Shown: positions 9,783 through 21,436 of the stretch, one piece after another
Layout of the letters: the number at the start of each line of letters is the position of its first letter
How positions within the stretch are numbered: the first letter of the stretch is position 1
NCBI GenBank assembly: GCA_022376925.1
Contig: JAIOJX010000032.1
Location: forward strand, 99,564,794-99,628,793
DNA: 64,000 nt
Source: Tragulus kanchil
Lineage: Eukaryota > Chordata > Mammalia > Artiodactyla > Tragulidae
Direction: 5' to 3'
Program-made: the position numbers and the translations under genes
Notes under the pieces: generated by a model
Seen by the model: the letters and a program-made list of their open reading frames with translations, nothing else
Told to the model about the DNA's origin: nothing
Database searches by the model: none

Positions 9783-10393
9783 TGTTACAGACTGAACTGT
9801 GTCCTTCCAAAATCCATGTTTGTGGTAGCTTAGTTGCTAAGGCATGTCTGATTCTTTGACCCCAGGGACGGTAGCCCTCCAGGTTCCTCTGTCCATGGAA
9901 TTTCCCAGCCAAGAATACAAGAGTGGGCTGCCATTTCCTTCTCCAGGGAACCTTCTCGACCCAGGGATTGACTCCTGGGTCTCCTGCATTACAGGCAGAT
10001 TCATTATCAACTGAGCCACCAGAGAATCCCACCAAATACATATACTGAAGCCCTAACCCTCAATGTGATTATATTGGAGATAGAGCCTTTAAGCAGGTTA
10101 TTCAGGTTAGTGAGGTCATGAGTGGGACTCCAAAGCCAGTAGTGCTGGTGTCCTTTTAAAAAGCGACAGAAACATCAAAGCTCTCCCTCCGGGTTTGCAA
10201 AGAGGAAAGGCTGTATGAGGATGCAGCATGAAAAAGGCTATCTGTGAGCCAAGAAAGGAAGCCTCACCAAGAGATTGAATATGCCAGCACCTTGAACTTG
10301 GACTTTCAGCCTCTAGATGCATGAAAAAATAAGGTTCAGTTTAAGCCACAAATCTGTGATATTTTGTTATATGATATATTAAGCAGCTAGACT
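9783..10393 (+). mobile_element. MaLR (MLT1-like) LTR interrupted by a Bov-tA SINE
   Basis: Left part 9783-9820 ('tgttacagactgaactgtgt'). Right part 10031-10393 ('ctgaagccctaaccctcaat', 'gattatattggagatagagc', 'cttgaacttggactttcagc', 'tgatattttgttatatgata'). This order is that of sense MLT1-class LTRs of ERVL-MaLR. The SINE at 9824-10030 sits inside it. The 3' part is repeated at 11265-11427 by duplication 4. Confidence 0.75.
9824..10030 (-). mobile_element. Bov-tA SINE (antisense) nested in the MaLR LTR
   Basis: About 205 bp, from 'tagcttagttgctaaggcat' to 'gagccaccagagaatccc'. LTR sequence resumes on the far side with a repeat of the target: 'ccaaaatccat' at 9807-9817 and 'ccaaatacata' at 10032-10042, a decayed target-site duplication. 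This fixes the order: LTR first, SINE later. Confidence 0.9.
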
Positions 10394-12300
10394 TGATGGA
10401 TACAGATAGTAAATTATATATTAATACGTATTCTACCACAATTTTTAAAAAAATCTAGTTCGACTTGGTTTTCTATTGTGTATAACTCAAGGACTCCTTA
10501 CTAGTATGGCAATCAATTTAATTTCATCCACTGCATAAAAAATCCTACATGGCTTCTTGTGTTAATTGGCATGCTGCTTTCTAAATTTTCAGTGAGATTT
10601 TGCTACTTTCTATCTATGGACATCCCAGGAAGCCACTGCACTGGCTGGCCTATTGATCTGGTTCTAAATTTCTTGGAAAAAGATGTAACCCTAGCATGCT
10701 CCAGAAATAGCCCTCTTGGCTTTGTTTAAATCCAGAAAGTTAAGCCTCGTATCCTTGATTCCTGTTCCCAGAGAACCTTCCCAGGAAGACATCCCCTAAG
10801 GCAGCCTTGCATAATGAGTATTCCCTCTCCTTGGAGCCTTCCTATTCCATTTCCAGATGTTCCTATTTGGAAAATCTCCCTTATCTATTTCTGTAAGTAC
10901 CAGCACTCAGGAAGGGCCCAGCCCCACTGACAGCCCGAGGCTTTCTGCTAAAGGGATTTCACAGTATCAGGACCAACACCCCAGCCTATTAGATGGCAGA
11001 AAGCCTTTCAAGGCAAGTTGGAGCTTATTTGTAACTTATCTGAGAAAAACATCACAGAGTGTATTTGTAGCCAGGAAACCTCCAGTGAGAAAGCAGCAGA
11101 TGAAATAACTTATTAGTCCGCTTCCTTCCCAAGATCCTCTAAAGAATGAAAAACTCCACTCCACATACTCATCAGAGCTTTTCTCTAGTCGGTTTCCCCA
11201 GGGCCCCTGACACCGCCAACATGAGCACAACTGTCTCAGGCAGATGTGCAGACAATGGCAAAATGAAAAGGCTATCTGTGAGCCAAGAAAGGAAGCCTCA
11301 CCAAGAGATTGAATATGCCAGCACCTTGAACTTGGACTTTCAGCCTCTAGATGCATGAAAAAATAAGGTTCAGTTTAAGCCACAAATCTGTGATATTTTG
11401 TTATATGATATATTAAGCAGCTAGACTTGATGGATACAGATAGTAAATTATATATTAATACGTATTCTACCACAATTTTTAAAAAAATCTAGTTCGACTT
11501 GGTTTTCTATTGTGTATAACTCAAGGACTCCTTACTAGTATGGCAATCAATTTAATTTCATCCACTGCATAAAAAATCCTACATGGCTTCTTGTGTTAAT
11601 TGGCATGCTGCTTTCTAAATTTTCAGTGAGATTTTGCTACTTTCTATCTATGGACATCCCAGGAAGCCACTGCACTGGCTGGCCTATTGATCTGGTTCTA
11701 AATTTCTTGGAAAAAGATGTAACCCTAGCATGCTCCAGAAATAGCCCTCTTGGCTTTGTTTAAATCCAGAAAGTTAAGCCTCGTATCCTTGATTCCTGTT
11801 CCCAGAGAACCTTCCCAGGAAGACATCCCCTAAGGCAGCCTTGCATAATGAGTATTCCCTCTCCTTGGAGCCTTCCTATTCCATTTCCAGATGTTCCTAT
11901 TTGGAAAATCTCCCTTATCTATTTCTGTAAGTACCAGCACTCAGGAAGGGCCCAGCCCCACTGACAGCCCCGAGGCTTTCTGCTAAAGGGATTTCACAGT
12001 ATCAGGACCAACACCCCAGCCTATTAGATGGCAGAAAGCCTTTCAAGGCAAGTTGGAGCTTATTTGTAACTTATCTGAGAAAAACATCACAGAGTGTATT
12101 TGTAGCCAGGAAACCTCCAGTGAGAAAGCAGCAGATGAAATAACTTATTAGTCCGCTTCCTTCCCAAGATCCTCTAAAGAATGAAAAACTCCACTCCACA
12201 TACTCATCAGAGCTTTTTCTCTAGTCGGTTTCCCCAGGGCCCCTGACACCGCCAACATGAGCACAACTGTCTCAGGCAGATGTGCAGACAATGGCAAAAT
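10231..12300 (+). repeat. Direct duplication 4 (about 1.03 kb; 10231-11264 and 11265-12300)
   Basis: Abutting copies, offset 1034 at the start and 1036 at the end. The left copy has single-base losses in homopolymers as it nears the junction ('cagcccgagg' against 'cagccccgagg'; 'gagcttttctc' against 'gagctttttctc'). The content is the MaLR LTR tail plus single-copy sequence. Confidence 0.93.
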
Positions 12301-12500
12301 AATAGATTCTGTGTTCTGAGCATGTACTATGCACCAGGCACGATGAGAGGACTGTACTTGAGTTATTTCATTTATGACTTATAGGGACATTGTGAAGTGA
12401 ACTTGTGAGTCTCATGTTACAGATGAAGAAACGGAGGGGCGTAAAGTACAAACAAACTGCTTGAATTTATTTACCGTGTCATTGGCCAGAGTCAGTGTTA
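12300..12500 (+). repeat. MIR element
   Basis: 'gagcatgtactatgcaccag', 'ttatttcatttatgacttat', 'cattgtgaagtgaacttgtg', 'gttacagatgaagaaacgga' follow the MIR core and 3' half. Its tail is inside duplication 5, so the last part recurs at 13526-13582. Confidence 0.6.
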
Positions 12501-13264
12501 CCGAACTCTAGTCCAGCTGCTTGGCGCTTAAAAATCAACACCTGAGAGAGAGGCAGAAGTTGCTTTTAAATAAGAATGCCAGAGTCTGGGGAGATGGTGG
12601 ATTTACGTACCCCCCAGACCATCACCTAAGACTCCTCTGGGTTGTAAACGTGTTTAAAGGGAAACGGGGGAAGGAATCTCAGTTTACCGTTGAGATGGGG
12701 GGTCAGAGTCATCATCATCCCCACTGCATGCAGGCTTCTCAGCATCATGTGATCTTTTTTAGATTCTGTCTTGCCACAACATTTGCTCATGAGATTATTA
12801 GAGGGAAAGCTAGGGAAAAGATCTGGTCATTTGCTAGTTTTTCTTCACCTCTCCTTTGATCTGCAGAAGGAACCAACAGGTTAGGCAAGGTATTGTGTGA
12901 TCAAAAGATTTGAAAGGTTTGCTTGAGCCAGAGATAAGTATAGCATGGGGACTCCTGATTTAAAGTTAGCTACAATGTGGCTTTGCTTAAATTGGGAAGA
13001 GGAGAGGTTTCCTGCTAAAGATGGTTACCTTGCAAAGAGCTGCCTACAAACCCCTTTCTGTCAGATTATCATTCCATTTCAATGGGATTAAGGATGAAGT
13101 TCCATTTTCTGGAACTTCTTTATGCTAGGAAAGGACACCTTGAGTCCTTAGGGCGAAAGTTATCGACAGGGGTTTGAAGCATCTCTTTTCTGACAGTTTT
13201 AGTTGTCTTCTCACATATATGGGTAAAATGAGTTATAATAATTATTATTTTTTAATACTTTCAC

Positions 13265-13523
13265 TTTTTTTTTTTTTTTTTGCATCAAAACCATCATTTA
13301 TTTTTCATCCATCTTTATTCTTTGGCATGTGTGGGCCTCCGATCACAGTGGCCTCTCTTGTTGCAGAGCACTGGCTCTGGGTGCATGAGCTCCAGAGCGC
13401 TGGCTCATGATTGGACATACCGGCCCAGTAGCTCCTTGGCATGTGGGGTCTTCCTGGGCCAGGGATCGAACCGGTGCCTTGCATTGCAAGGCAGGCTCTT
13501 TATCCACTGGGGACCATCCAAAG
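13265..13523 (-). mobile_element. CHR-type tRNA SINE (antisense)
   Basis: A 17-T run (the antisense poly-A tail) is followed by 'ttgttgcagagcactggctc', 'gctccttggcatgtgggg', 'ccagggatcgaaccggtgcc' and 'gctctttatccactgg', the CHR SINE in reverse. The final tRNA-like bases are damaged at the duplication junction. Confidence 0.82.
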
Positions 13524-14346
13524 GGAAGTACAAACAAACTGCTTGAATTTATTTACCGTGTCATTGGCCAGAGTCAGTGTTACCGAACTCTAGTCCAGCT
13601 GCTTGGCGCTTAAAAATCAACACCTGAGAGAGAGGCAGAAGTTGCTTTTAAATAAGAATGCCAGAGTCTGGGGAGATGGTGGATTTACGTACCCCCCAGA
13701 CCATCACCTAAGACTCCTCTGGGTTGTAAACGTGTTTAAAGGGAAACGGGGGAAGGAATCTCAGTTTACCGTTGAGATGGGGGGTCAGAGTCATCATCAT
13801 CCCCACTGCATGCAGGCTTCTCAGCATCATGTGATCTTTTTTAGATTCTGTCTTGCCACAACATTTGCTCATGAGATTATTAGAGGGAAAGCTAGGGAAA
13901 AGATCTGGTCATTTGCTAGTTTTTCTTCACCTCTCCTTTGATCTGCAGAAGGAACCAACAGGTTAGGCAAGGTATTGTGTGATCAAAAGATTTGAAAGGT
14001 TTGCTTGAGCCAGAGATAAGTATAGCATGGGGACTCCTGATTTAAAGTTAGCTACAATGTGGCTTTGCTTAAATTGGGAAGAGGAGAGGTTTCCTGCTAA
14101 AGATGGTTACCTTGCAAAGAGCTGCCTACAAACCCCTTTCTGTCAGATTATCATTCCATTTCAATGGGATTAAGGATGAAGTTCCATTTTCTGGAACTTC
14201 TTTATGCTAGGAAAGGACACCTTGAGTCCTTAGGGCGAAAGTTATCGACAGGGGTTTGAAGCATCTCTTTTCTGACAGTTTTAGTTGTCTTCTCACATAT
14301 ATGGGTAAAATGAGTTATAATAATTATTATTTTTTAATACTTTCAC

Positions 14347-14612
14347 TTTTTTTTTTTTTTTTTTGCATCAAAACCATCATTTATTTTTCATCCATCTTTA
14401 TTCTTTGGCATGTGTGGGCCTCCGATCACAGTGGCCTCTCTTGTTGCAGAGCACTGGCTCTGGGTGCATGAGCTCCAGAGCGCTGGCTCATGATTGGACA
14501 TACCGGCCCAGTAGCTCCTTGGCATGTGGGGTCTTCCTGGGCCAGGGATCGAACCGGTGCCCCTTGCATTGCAAGGCAGGCTCTTTATCCACTGGACCAC
14601 CAGGGAAGTCCC
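14347..14612 (-). mobile_element. CHR-type tRNA SINE, duplicate with intact head
   Basis: As at 13265-13523 but finishing cleanly in 'ccactggaccaccagggaag', so this copy shows the true SINE boundary. Confidence 0.85.
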
Positions 14613-15265
14613 AAGCTACAATTATTTTCATGCCCACAAAGGTAAAGATTATTATGAGTGGTAGAGTTAATCCCATTCTCTTAAGGCCAGTTCTTTGAAC
14701 AGTGCAAGCCATAGACTCAGTGTTGCTCAGGATCAAGTAGCTTATATCATGCCTGCAGTCTGGTCATCATGCTGTTAGCTTTTTCCCTCTGGTGGTAGTT
14801 CTAGTATTTGTAAAACAACTCACTGATGTTGATCGGAAACTGAGTCTGTGACTCTGTTGTCCTAATCCTTAACTGCTTGTACCTGCTCTTTTGTGACCCA
14901 GGTAGGCCTGGGAGATTTCAGGTTTTCTACAAACAATAGGCAGGGGACTTTGTACTTGAGCAGGAGTGGGAGAGAGGCTTGTACCGGGTTTTACTCCATT
15001 CCATCAGGATTTTAGCCTAGATCTATTTGCTTCCAAAACATATACCATTTCCCCTAGGACATACTGTCTCAGTTCAGAATTTCAGCTTTTGTAAGATAAT
15101 TTGATCTTGATATTTCTGCACTTCGGTGTTGCCTTCCTACTTTTGCTTCATTCATTCATTCTTGATTGTGACTGGGGTGATGACCGTGAGAGTATATCCT
15201 GCATTCCCTGAGCATCTCACATGCACCTGCCACCAGCCCCTCTTCCTAAACGGTCTCTAATCCTT
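14613..15265. other. Single-copy sequence, nothing recognised
   Basis: No repeat or exon recognised. It contains the short tetranucleotide run 'ttcattcattcattcttg' near 15148. Confidence 0.45.
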
Positions 15266-15267
15266 TT

Positions 15268-15470
15268 GTGTTCACTCAGCTGTGTCCAACTCATAGTGAC
15301 CCCATGAACTGTAGCCCACCAGGCTCTTCTGTCCATGGGATTTTCCAGGCAAGAATCCTGGAGTTGGGTTGCCAGTTCCTACTTCAGAGATCTCCCTGAC
15401 CCAGGAATCAAACCTGCGTCTCTTGCATTGACAGGCAGATTCTTTGCCACTGTACCACCTGGGAAGCCCC
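15268..15470 (-). mobile_element. Bov-tA SINE (antisense)
   Basis: From 'gtgttcactcagctgtgtcc' to 'ccacctgggaagcccc'. Flanked by 'taatccttt' (15258-15266) and 'taatcttta' (15471-15479), a plausible target-site duplication with one base lost. Confidence 0.9.
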
Positions 15471-15474
15471 TAAT

Positions 15475-15600
15475 CTTTATAGCATTCTGTAAGTAGGAGT
15501 TGATTTTCTCATTATGTAGATGATGGAGACTCAGAGAAAATAAAGGACTTGCCAAAGGTCATAGGCTCACTAAAGAACAGAGTGAATCTCACTCAGATGG
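15475..15600 (+). repeat. MIR element
   Basis: 'attttctcattatgtagatg', 'gagactcagagaaaataaag' and 'gacttgccaaaggtcatagg' follow the MIR 3' half. The tail is repeated at 16713-16777. Confidence 0.55.
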
Positions 15601-15953
15601 GCCAGATTCCATGGCAGAGGTTCTCTGTGCTCAGTTGTGCTGCCTTCTGCCAAGAATATACCCCATTCAAGGGGCAATGCAACTCTCCCTGGGGTGGTGG
15701 GGCCAACGAGTTGTTTACAGGCAATAACATAACCTCCTCACAGTTTTCATAATCATTTACAAAGTGACTTCACCATCACCTGGCTGCATATCAGAAGCAG
15801 TTAAGAATTTCTTTTTTAAAAATAAATCAGGGGTTACCATGGGAGTAAGGGATGCATATATAGAGCACAGAGCATTTTTCAGACAGTGTAACTGCCCTAA
15901 AACTGACACTAAACTGATGGCTGTGCATCATTAGACATTTTGTCCAAACCTAT

Positions 15954-16247
15954 GTCGATCCTAAAGGACATCAATATTCAAATATTCTGTGGAAGGACTG
16001 ATGCTGAAGCTGAAGCTCCAGTACTCTGGCCACCTGATGCAGAGACAACTCATTGGGAAAGACCCTGATGATGGGAAAGAGTGCGGGCGGGAGGAGGAGA
16101 AGGGGGCAACAGAGGATGAGATGGTTAGACGGCTCAATGGACATGAGTTTGAGCAAACTCCAGGAGATAGTGAAGGAGGAGGAAGCCTGCGGTGCTGCAG
16201 TTCATGGAGTCACAAAGAGTCAGACAGGATTGAGTCAACAACAATGA
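15954..16247 (+). mobile_element. BovB LINE / ART2A 3' end (sense)
   Basis: Nearly 300 bp of the BovB 3' end: 'aggactgatgctgaagctga', 'ggccacctgatgcagagaca', 'gacaggattgagtcaacaac'. Two overlapping frames preserve pieces of the C-terminus of the reverse-transcriptase ORF (GRRRRGQQRMRWLDG; SMDMSLSKL). No catalytic domain is present, so it is a truncated relic. BovB is known to have entered ruminants by horizontal transfer, probably from squamates. Confidence 0.88.
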
Positions 16248-16255
16248 TTATATAA

Positions 16256-16473
16256 GGGCTTTTCTGGTGGCTCCATGTTACGTGCAGCACCTGCAATGCA
16301 GGAGAGACAGGTCCATGGACTTGATCCTTGGGTCAGGAAGATCCCCTGGGGGAGGGTATGGTAACCTACTCCAGTGCTCTTGTCTGAGAAATTCCACAGA
16401 CCGAGGAGCCTGGTGTGCTACAGTCCTTGGGTTCTCAAGAGTTGGACATGGTTTAGTGACTAAACTACTGCCA
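16256..16473 (+). mobile_element. Bov-tA SINE (sense)
   Basis: 'gggcttttctggtggctcca', 'acctgcaatgcaggagagac', 'ggaagatcccctgggggagg', 'gttggacatggtttagtgac'. It lies directly after the BovB 3' end, the usual arrangement in Bov-A composites, but here it is probably an independent insertion. Confidence 0.87.
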
Positions 16474-17130
16474 CCATAAAGTGCAAAGCATGAGAAGCAA
16501 GCCCTGATCAGTTGATGTCATGTCTTCTGGCTATGTCATTCTTTTAAAAGCTGTGCCTGCCCCCTCCCTTCCTGTTTCAGTTCCGTCTATCACTGTATAA
16601 ACTCTCAACTTGCATATTATATGACTCTTCAAGTCATTATTTTGTTTGGGCATTTTCCTCTTACTGATGGGAAGATATTTTCATAGTTGTAATTGTATTG
16701 GTCACTTTTATTAGAGAAAATAAAGGTTCCAAAGGTCATAGGCTCACTAAAGAACAGAGTGAATCTCACTCAGATGGGCCAGATTCCATGGCAGAGGTTC
16801 TCTGTGCTCAGTTGTGCTGCCTTCTGCCAAGAATATACCCCATTCAAGGGGCAATGCAACTCTCCCTGGGGTGGTGGGGCCAACGAGTTGTTTACAGGCA
16901 ATAACATAACCTCCTCACAGTTTTCATAATCATTTACAAAGTGACTTCACCATCACCTGGCTGCATATCAGAAGCAGTTAAGAATTTCTTTTTTAAAAAT
17001 AAATCAGGGGTTACCATGGGAGTAAGGGATGCATATATAGAGCACAGAGCATTTTTCAGACAGTGTAACTGCCCTAAAACTGACACTAAACTGATGGCTG
17101 TGCATCATTAGACATTTTGTCCAAACCTAT

Positions 17131-17424
17131 GTCGATCCTAAAGGACATCAATATTCAAATATTCTGTGGAAGGACTGATGCTGAAGCTGAAGCTCCAGTA
17201 CTCTGGCCACCTGATGCAGAGACAACTCATTGGGAAAGACCCTGATGATGGGAAAGAGTGCGGGCGGGAGGAGGAGAAGGGGGCAACAGAGGATGAGATG
17301 GTTAGACGGCTCAATGGACATGAGTTTGAGCAAACTCCAGGAGATAGTGAAGGAGGAGGAAGCCTGCGGTGCTGCAGTTCATGGAGTCACAAAGAGTCAG
17401 ACAGGATTGAGTCAACAACAATGA
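17131..17424 (+). mobile_element. BovB 3' end, duplicate of 15954-16247
   Basis: Same element at an offset of 1177 in the right copy of duplication 6, including the same ORF remnants. Confidence 0.88.
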
Positions 17425-17432
17425 TTATATAA

Positions 17433-17650
17433 GGGCTTTTCTGGTGGCTCCATGTTACGTGCAGCACCTGCAATGCAGGAGAGACAGGTCCATGGACTTG
17501 ATCCTTGGGTCAGGAAGATCCCCTGGGGGAGGGTATGGTAACCTACTCCAGTGCTCTTGTCTGAGAAATTCCACAGACCGAGGAGCCTGGTGTGCTACAG
17601 TCCTTGGGTTCTCAAGAGTTGGACATGGTTTAGTGACTAAACTACTGCCA
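17433..17650 (+). mobile_element. Bov-tA SINE, duplicate of 16256-16473
   Basis: Same element at an offset of 1177. Confidence 0.87.
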
Positions 17651-17879
17651 CCATAAAGTGCAAAGCATGAGAAGCAAGCCCTGATCAGTTGATGTCATGT
17701 CTTCTGGCTATGTCATTCTTTTAAAAGCTGTGCCTGCCCCCTCCCTTCCTGTTTCAGTTCCGTCTATCACTGTATAAACTCTCAACTTGCATATTATATG
17801 ACTCTTCAAGTCATTATTTTGTTTGGGCATTTTCCTCTTACTGATGGGAAGATATTTTCATAGTTGTAATTGTATTGGT

Positions 17880-18475
17880 CACTTTTATTTCTTCTTTTGA
17901 GACTTATGCTCACTTTTATATTGAAACTTGGCCTTCTGTTATTTATTTGTAGAAGATCTTTATATATCAAAGATATTCTTTAAATCTTAAAAATAATATC
18001 AATGATTTATCCTTTTAGCTTTCAAATATGCTATAGATATTTTATCCAGGTTGTTATTTGCTATTTGATTTTAGTTTAAATTGTTTCTTATCAAATCTAT
18101 TCATGTTTTCTGGTGTCCCTTTTTGAAATGATGCTTCTACCATATTGCCCACCTCAACACCTTAAAAACAGAGAAATACTCATATGTATTTTTATCTCGC
18201 TATTTTGTTCTAGGATCTGTTTAGTGGTAATATGTAAGGTAATTATCTCTCCTCAATCAATGATGAACCAGTTTCCCCATACCTGTATTTAACAATCCAG
18301 ATTTTCCTCCAGTTTTAAAATGTCTTCTTGAACATATGCTAAAATGTTACAAAATATTTGAATCTATTTTTGGCCTTTAAATTCTGTTACATTGGTCTGT
18401 CTATTTTGTTGAGGTTACATGTGAGCCATTGTTTCTCTTCCTGTACAAAATGTGTTGGTTCCAAATATTATATAA
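17880..18475 (-). mobile_element. Old L1 (antisense), low similarity
   Basis: AT-rich. Phrases such as 'gaagatctttatatatcaaa', 'ggttgttatttgctatttga' and 'ttggtctgtctattttgttg' resemble antisense L1 ORF2. The family is not resolvable by eye. It is interrupted at about 18476 by a sense L1. Confidence 0.5.
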
Positions 18476-19520
18476 ATAAGAAAATGAAAGAATTAATCTC
18501 CAAAATCTACAAGCAACTCAGACAACTCAGCACAGGAAAAATGAACAAACCAATCAAAAAATGGGAAAAAGATCTAAAGAGACACCTCTCCAAAGAGGAC
18601 ATACAGATGGCCCAAAAGCACATGAAACGATGCTCAACCTCGCTTATTATTAGAGAAATGCAAATTAAAACTACAATGAGATATCACCTCACACCCGTCA
18701 TAATGGCCATCTTCAAAAAATCTGCAGACAATAAATGCGATGCTGGAGAGGGTGCGGAGAAAAGGGAACCCTCTTGCATTGCTGGTGGGAATGTAAATTG
18801 ATACAGCCTCTATGGAAGACAGTATGGAGATTCCTTATAAAATTAAAAATAGAAGCACCCTATGACCCAGCAATCCCACTATTAGGCTTATATCCGGATG
18901 AAATCAAAACTGAAAGAAGCACCTGTACCCCAATGTTCATTGCAGCTCTCTATACAATAGCCAGAACATGGAAGCAACCTAGATGCCCATTGACGAATGA
19001 ATGGATACAGAAGCTTGGATACATATATACAATGAAATACTACTCAGCTGTTAAAAGAAATGCAGAAGACTCAGTCCTAATGAAGTAGCTGGCTCTAGAA
19101 CCTATCATCAAAAGTGAAGTAAGTCAAAAAGAGAAAGACAAATACAGTATGCTAACACACATATATGGAATCTAGTAGGATGGTCTTGATAACACACGCA
19201 GGGAACTCATGGAAAAACAGACAGAGCATAGACATAGGGACACTGTGGGGAAGAAATAGGGAGGGGGAGGCATGGAGGGAGTAACATGGAAACCTATACT
19301 GTCATGTGTGGAAAAGATAGCTATTGTAATTGTGCTAAGGGAATAGGAGTGCTTACAATGTCATGGGGCGATGGTCCGGAGGGGTGGGATGGGAGGAACT
19401 CGGGGGGTGGGGACCAGGAATATGCATATGACTGATCTGGGAACATACATGTCTGTGAACAACAAAACTCTGTAAAACCTTTAAAATAAAGAATTAAAAA
19501 AGAAAAGAAAAGAAAATGAG
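18476..19520 (+). mobile_element. Ruminant L1 3' end with ORF2 C-terminal remnant
   Basis: About 1 kb, 5'-truncated. One frame carries the region before the C-terminus ([32 protein letters not shown]). Near 18740 the match shifts frame and continues with the C-terminal signature [15 protein letters not shown], then PAIPLLGLYP and YYSAVKRN, to a stop at 19086-19088. A G-rich 3' UTR (about 19240-19410) and an A-rich tail (about 19490-19515) follow. The reverse-transcriptase domain is absent, so it is inactive. Confidence 0.9.
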
Positions 19521-20972
19521 CCCCCAGATTTTCATTTTTGTGATGATTCAAGTGATTTTATTTGCCCTGTATCTCTTTCCCTAATGTAAGCAGATAAGAA
19601 CACTCAGGTTTTTTCCTTGATGTACTCTAATGATGATAAGACTTTCGCCTTCTTTGTATTCAGGATTTTAATTCTCTGGTATTTACTGGGATGTCATTAA
19701 TCATTTTAATCACAATAAACTCATTTGATAGTAATGTGAATGTCCTAAGAATTTAGATAGCACTTCCATTTTAATTTGCCAATAATTAACTTTACCACTA
19801 TTTTATAGTGTTATCAGTGCTGGGAATCCTAAGAACTTTAAAAAAATAAACATACTTCCAGTGGAGAGTGCGGAGAAAAGGGAACCCTCTTGCATTGCTG
19901 GTGGGAATGTAAATTGATACAGCCTCTATGGAAGACAGTATGGAGATTCCTTATAAAATTAAAAATAGAAGCACCCTATGACCCAGCAATCCCACTATTA
20001 GGCTTATATCCGGATGAAATCAAAACTGAAAGAAGCACCTGTACCCCAATGTTCATTGCAGCTCTCTATACAATAGCCAGAACATGGAAGCAACCTAGAT
20101 GCCCATTGACGAATGAATGGATACAGAAGCTTGGATACATATATACAATGAAATACTACTCAGCTGTTAAAAGAAATGCAGAAGACTCAGTCCTAATGAA
20201 GTAGCTGGCTCTAGAACCTATCATCAAAAGTGAAGTAAGTCAAAAAGAGAAAGACAAATACAGTATGCTAACACACATATATGGAATCTAGTAGGATGGT
20301 CTTGATAACACACGCAGGGAACTCATGGAAAAACAGACAGAGCATAGACATAGGGACACTGTGGGGAAGAAATAGGGAGGGGGAGGCATGGAGGGAGTAA
20401 CATGGAAACCTATACTGTCATGTGTGGAAAAGATAGCTATTGTAATTGTGCTAAGGGAATAGGAGTGCTTACAATGTCATGGGGCGATGGTCCGGAGGGG
20501 TGGGATGGGAGGAACTCGGGGGGTGGGGACCAGGAATATGCATATGACTGATCTGGGAACATACATGTCTGTGAACAACAAAACTCTGTAAAACCTTTAA
20601 AATAAAGAATTAAAAAAGAAAAGAAAAGAAAATGAGCCCCCAGATTTTCATTTTTGTGATGATTCAAGTGATTTTATTTGCCCTGTATCTCTTTCCCTAA
20701 TGTAAGCAGATAAGAACACTCAGGTTTTTTCCTTGATGTACTCTAATGATGATAAGACTTTCGCCTTCTTTGTATTCAGGATTTTAATTCTCTGGTATTT
20801 ACTGGGATGTCATTAATCATTTTAATCACAATAAACTCATTTGATAGTAATGTGAATGTCCTAAGAATTTAGATAGCACTTCCATTTTAATTTGCCAATA
20901 ATTAACTTTACCACTATTTTATAGTGTTATCAGTGCTGGGAATAGAACCTTGCAGATGAACTTTAAAAAAAC
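18746..20972 (+). repeat. Direct duplication 7 (about 1.11 kb; 18746-19863 and 19864-20972)
   Basis: Offset 1116. The left copy's last ~40 bases (after 'cagtgctgggaat', 19825 on) are a garbled version of the right copy's 'agaaccttgcagatgaactt'. The right copy starts inside the L1 ORF2 remnant, giving an L1 that appears to begin in mid-ORF with no upstream part. Confidence 0.92.
19864..20636 (+). mobile_element. L1 3' end, duplicate fragment
   Basis: Repeats 18748-19520 at an offset of 1116, with the same C-terminal ORF2 stretch and 3' UTR. Its abrupt start coincides with the duplication junction and is not an L1 truncation point. Confidence 0.88.
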
Positions 20973-21436
20973 AGGGGGAGGAGTATGGGGAGAAGCAGAG
21001 TTACAGAATACAGATGCTTCTGATTGGTCTTAGTGTAGTTATGAGAAGCACATTTCATGTCAAGTTGATGCTGCCCAAACATGGACATATAAAAATGACC
21101 CAAATGCTACCCCTGAGTCTCGACATTTTCCCCTCTTCCCTCGTAAGTCTTTCAGCAATGAAAGTTCCTGATAGGACTTTGTAAACCATTTAATACAGAC
21201 AGATGTGAGAAACATGGAGGAAGACTTTTAGACGTGGAAAAGGAGAATAACAAAGTGGCTTCAGAAATCACAGATATAGTGAATAAGGAAATGGCCGTTG
21301 ACCTTGCTGAGACCTTGATTCCTCATCAGGGAATTGAATAGTACTCAAGGGACTTCTCAGGCACTGGCCGGGTGCTCACACACAAGCATGATTTAGCACC
21401 CTGTATGTCTGATGTGTGTATTCAGTGTTCAAGTGT
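20973..21436. other. Single-copy sequence, nothing recognised
   Basis: No repeat family or exon recognised. Confidence 0.45.

Larger units (their letters stand above)
12444..14612 (+). repeat. Direct duplication 5 (about 1.08 kb; 12444-13525 and 13526-14612)
   Basis: Offset 1082 at the start. T-runs differ (17 at 13265 against 18 at 14347). Near its end the left copy lost bases ('gtgccttgc' against 'gtgccccttgc') and its last ~20 bases are scrambled. A 112-codon frame (12521-12859; 13603-13941) appears in both copies, but it starts at TTG and has no recognisable domain. Confidence 0.92.
15535..17889 (+). repeat. Direct duplication 6 (about 1.18 kb; 15535-16712 and 16713-17889)
   Basis: Abutting, offset 1177. 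The right copy has a small deletion near its start ('aaaggttccaaagg' against 'aaaggacttgccaaagg'). The interior is apparently identical and holds a BovB 3' end and a Bov-tA SINE. Confidence 0.93.

Noticed and set aside
12521..12859. 112-codon frame repeated at 13603-13941 as a paired gene.
   Set aside because: It starts at TTG, begins just downstream of a MIR, has no recognisable domain, and is repeated only because duplication 5 copies it.
15989..16255. 88-codon frame (repeated at 17166-17432) as a host gene.
   Set aside because: Both this and the overlapping 64-codon frame are decayed BovB C-terminal sequence.
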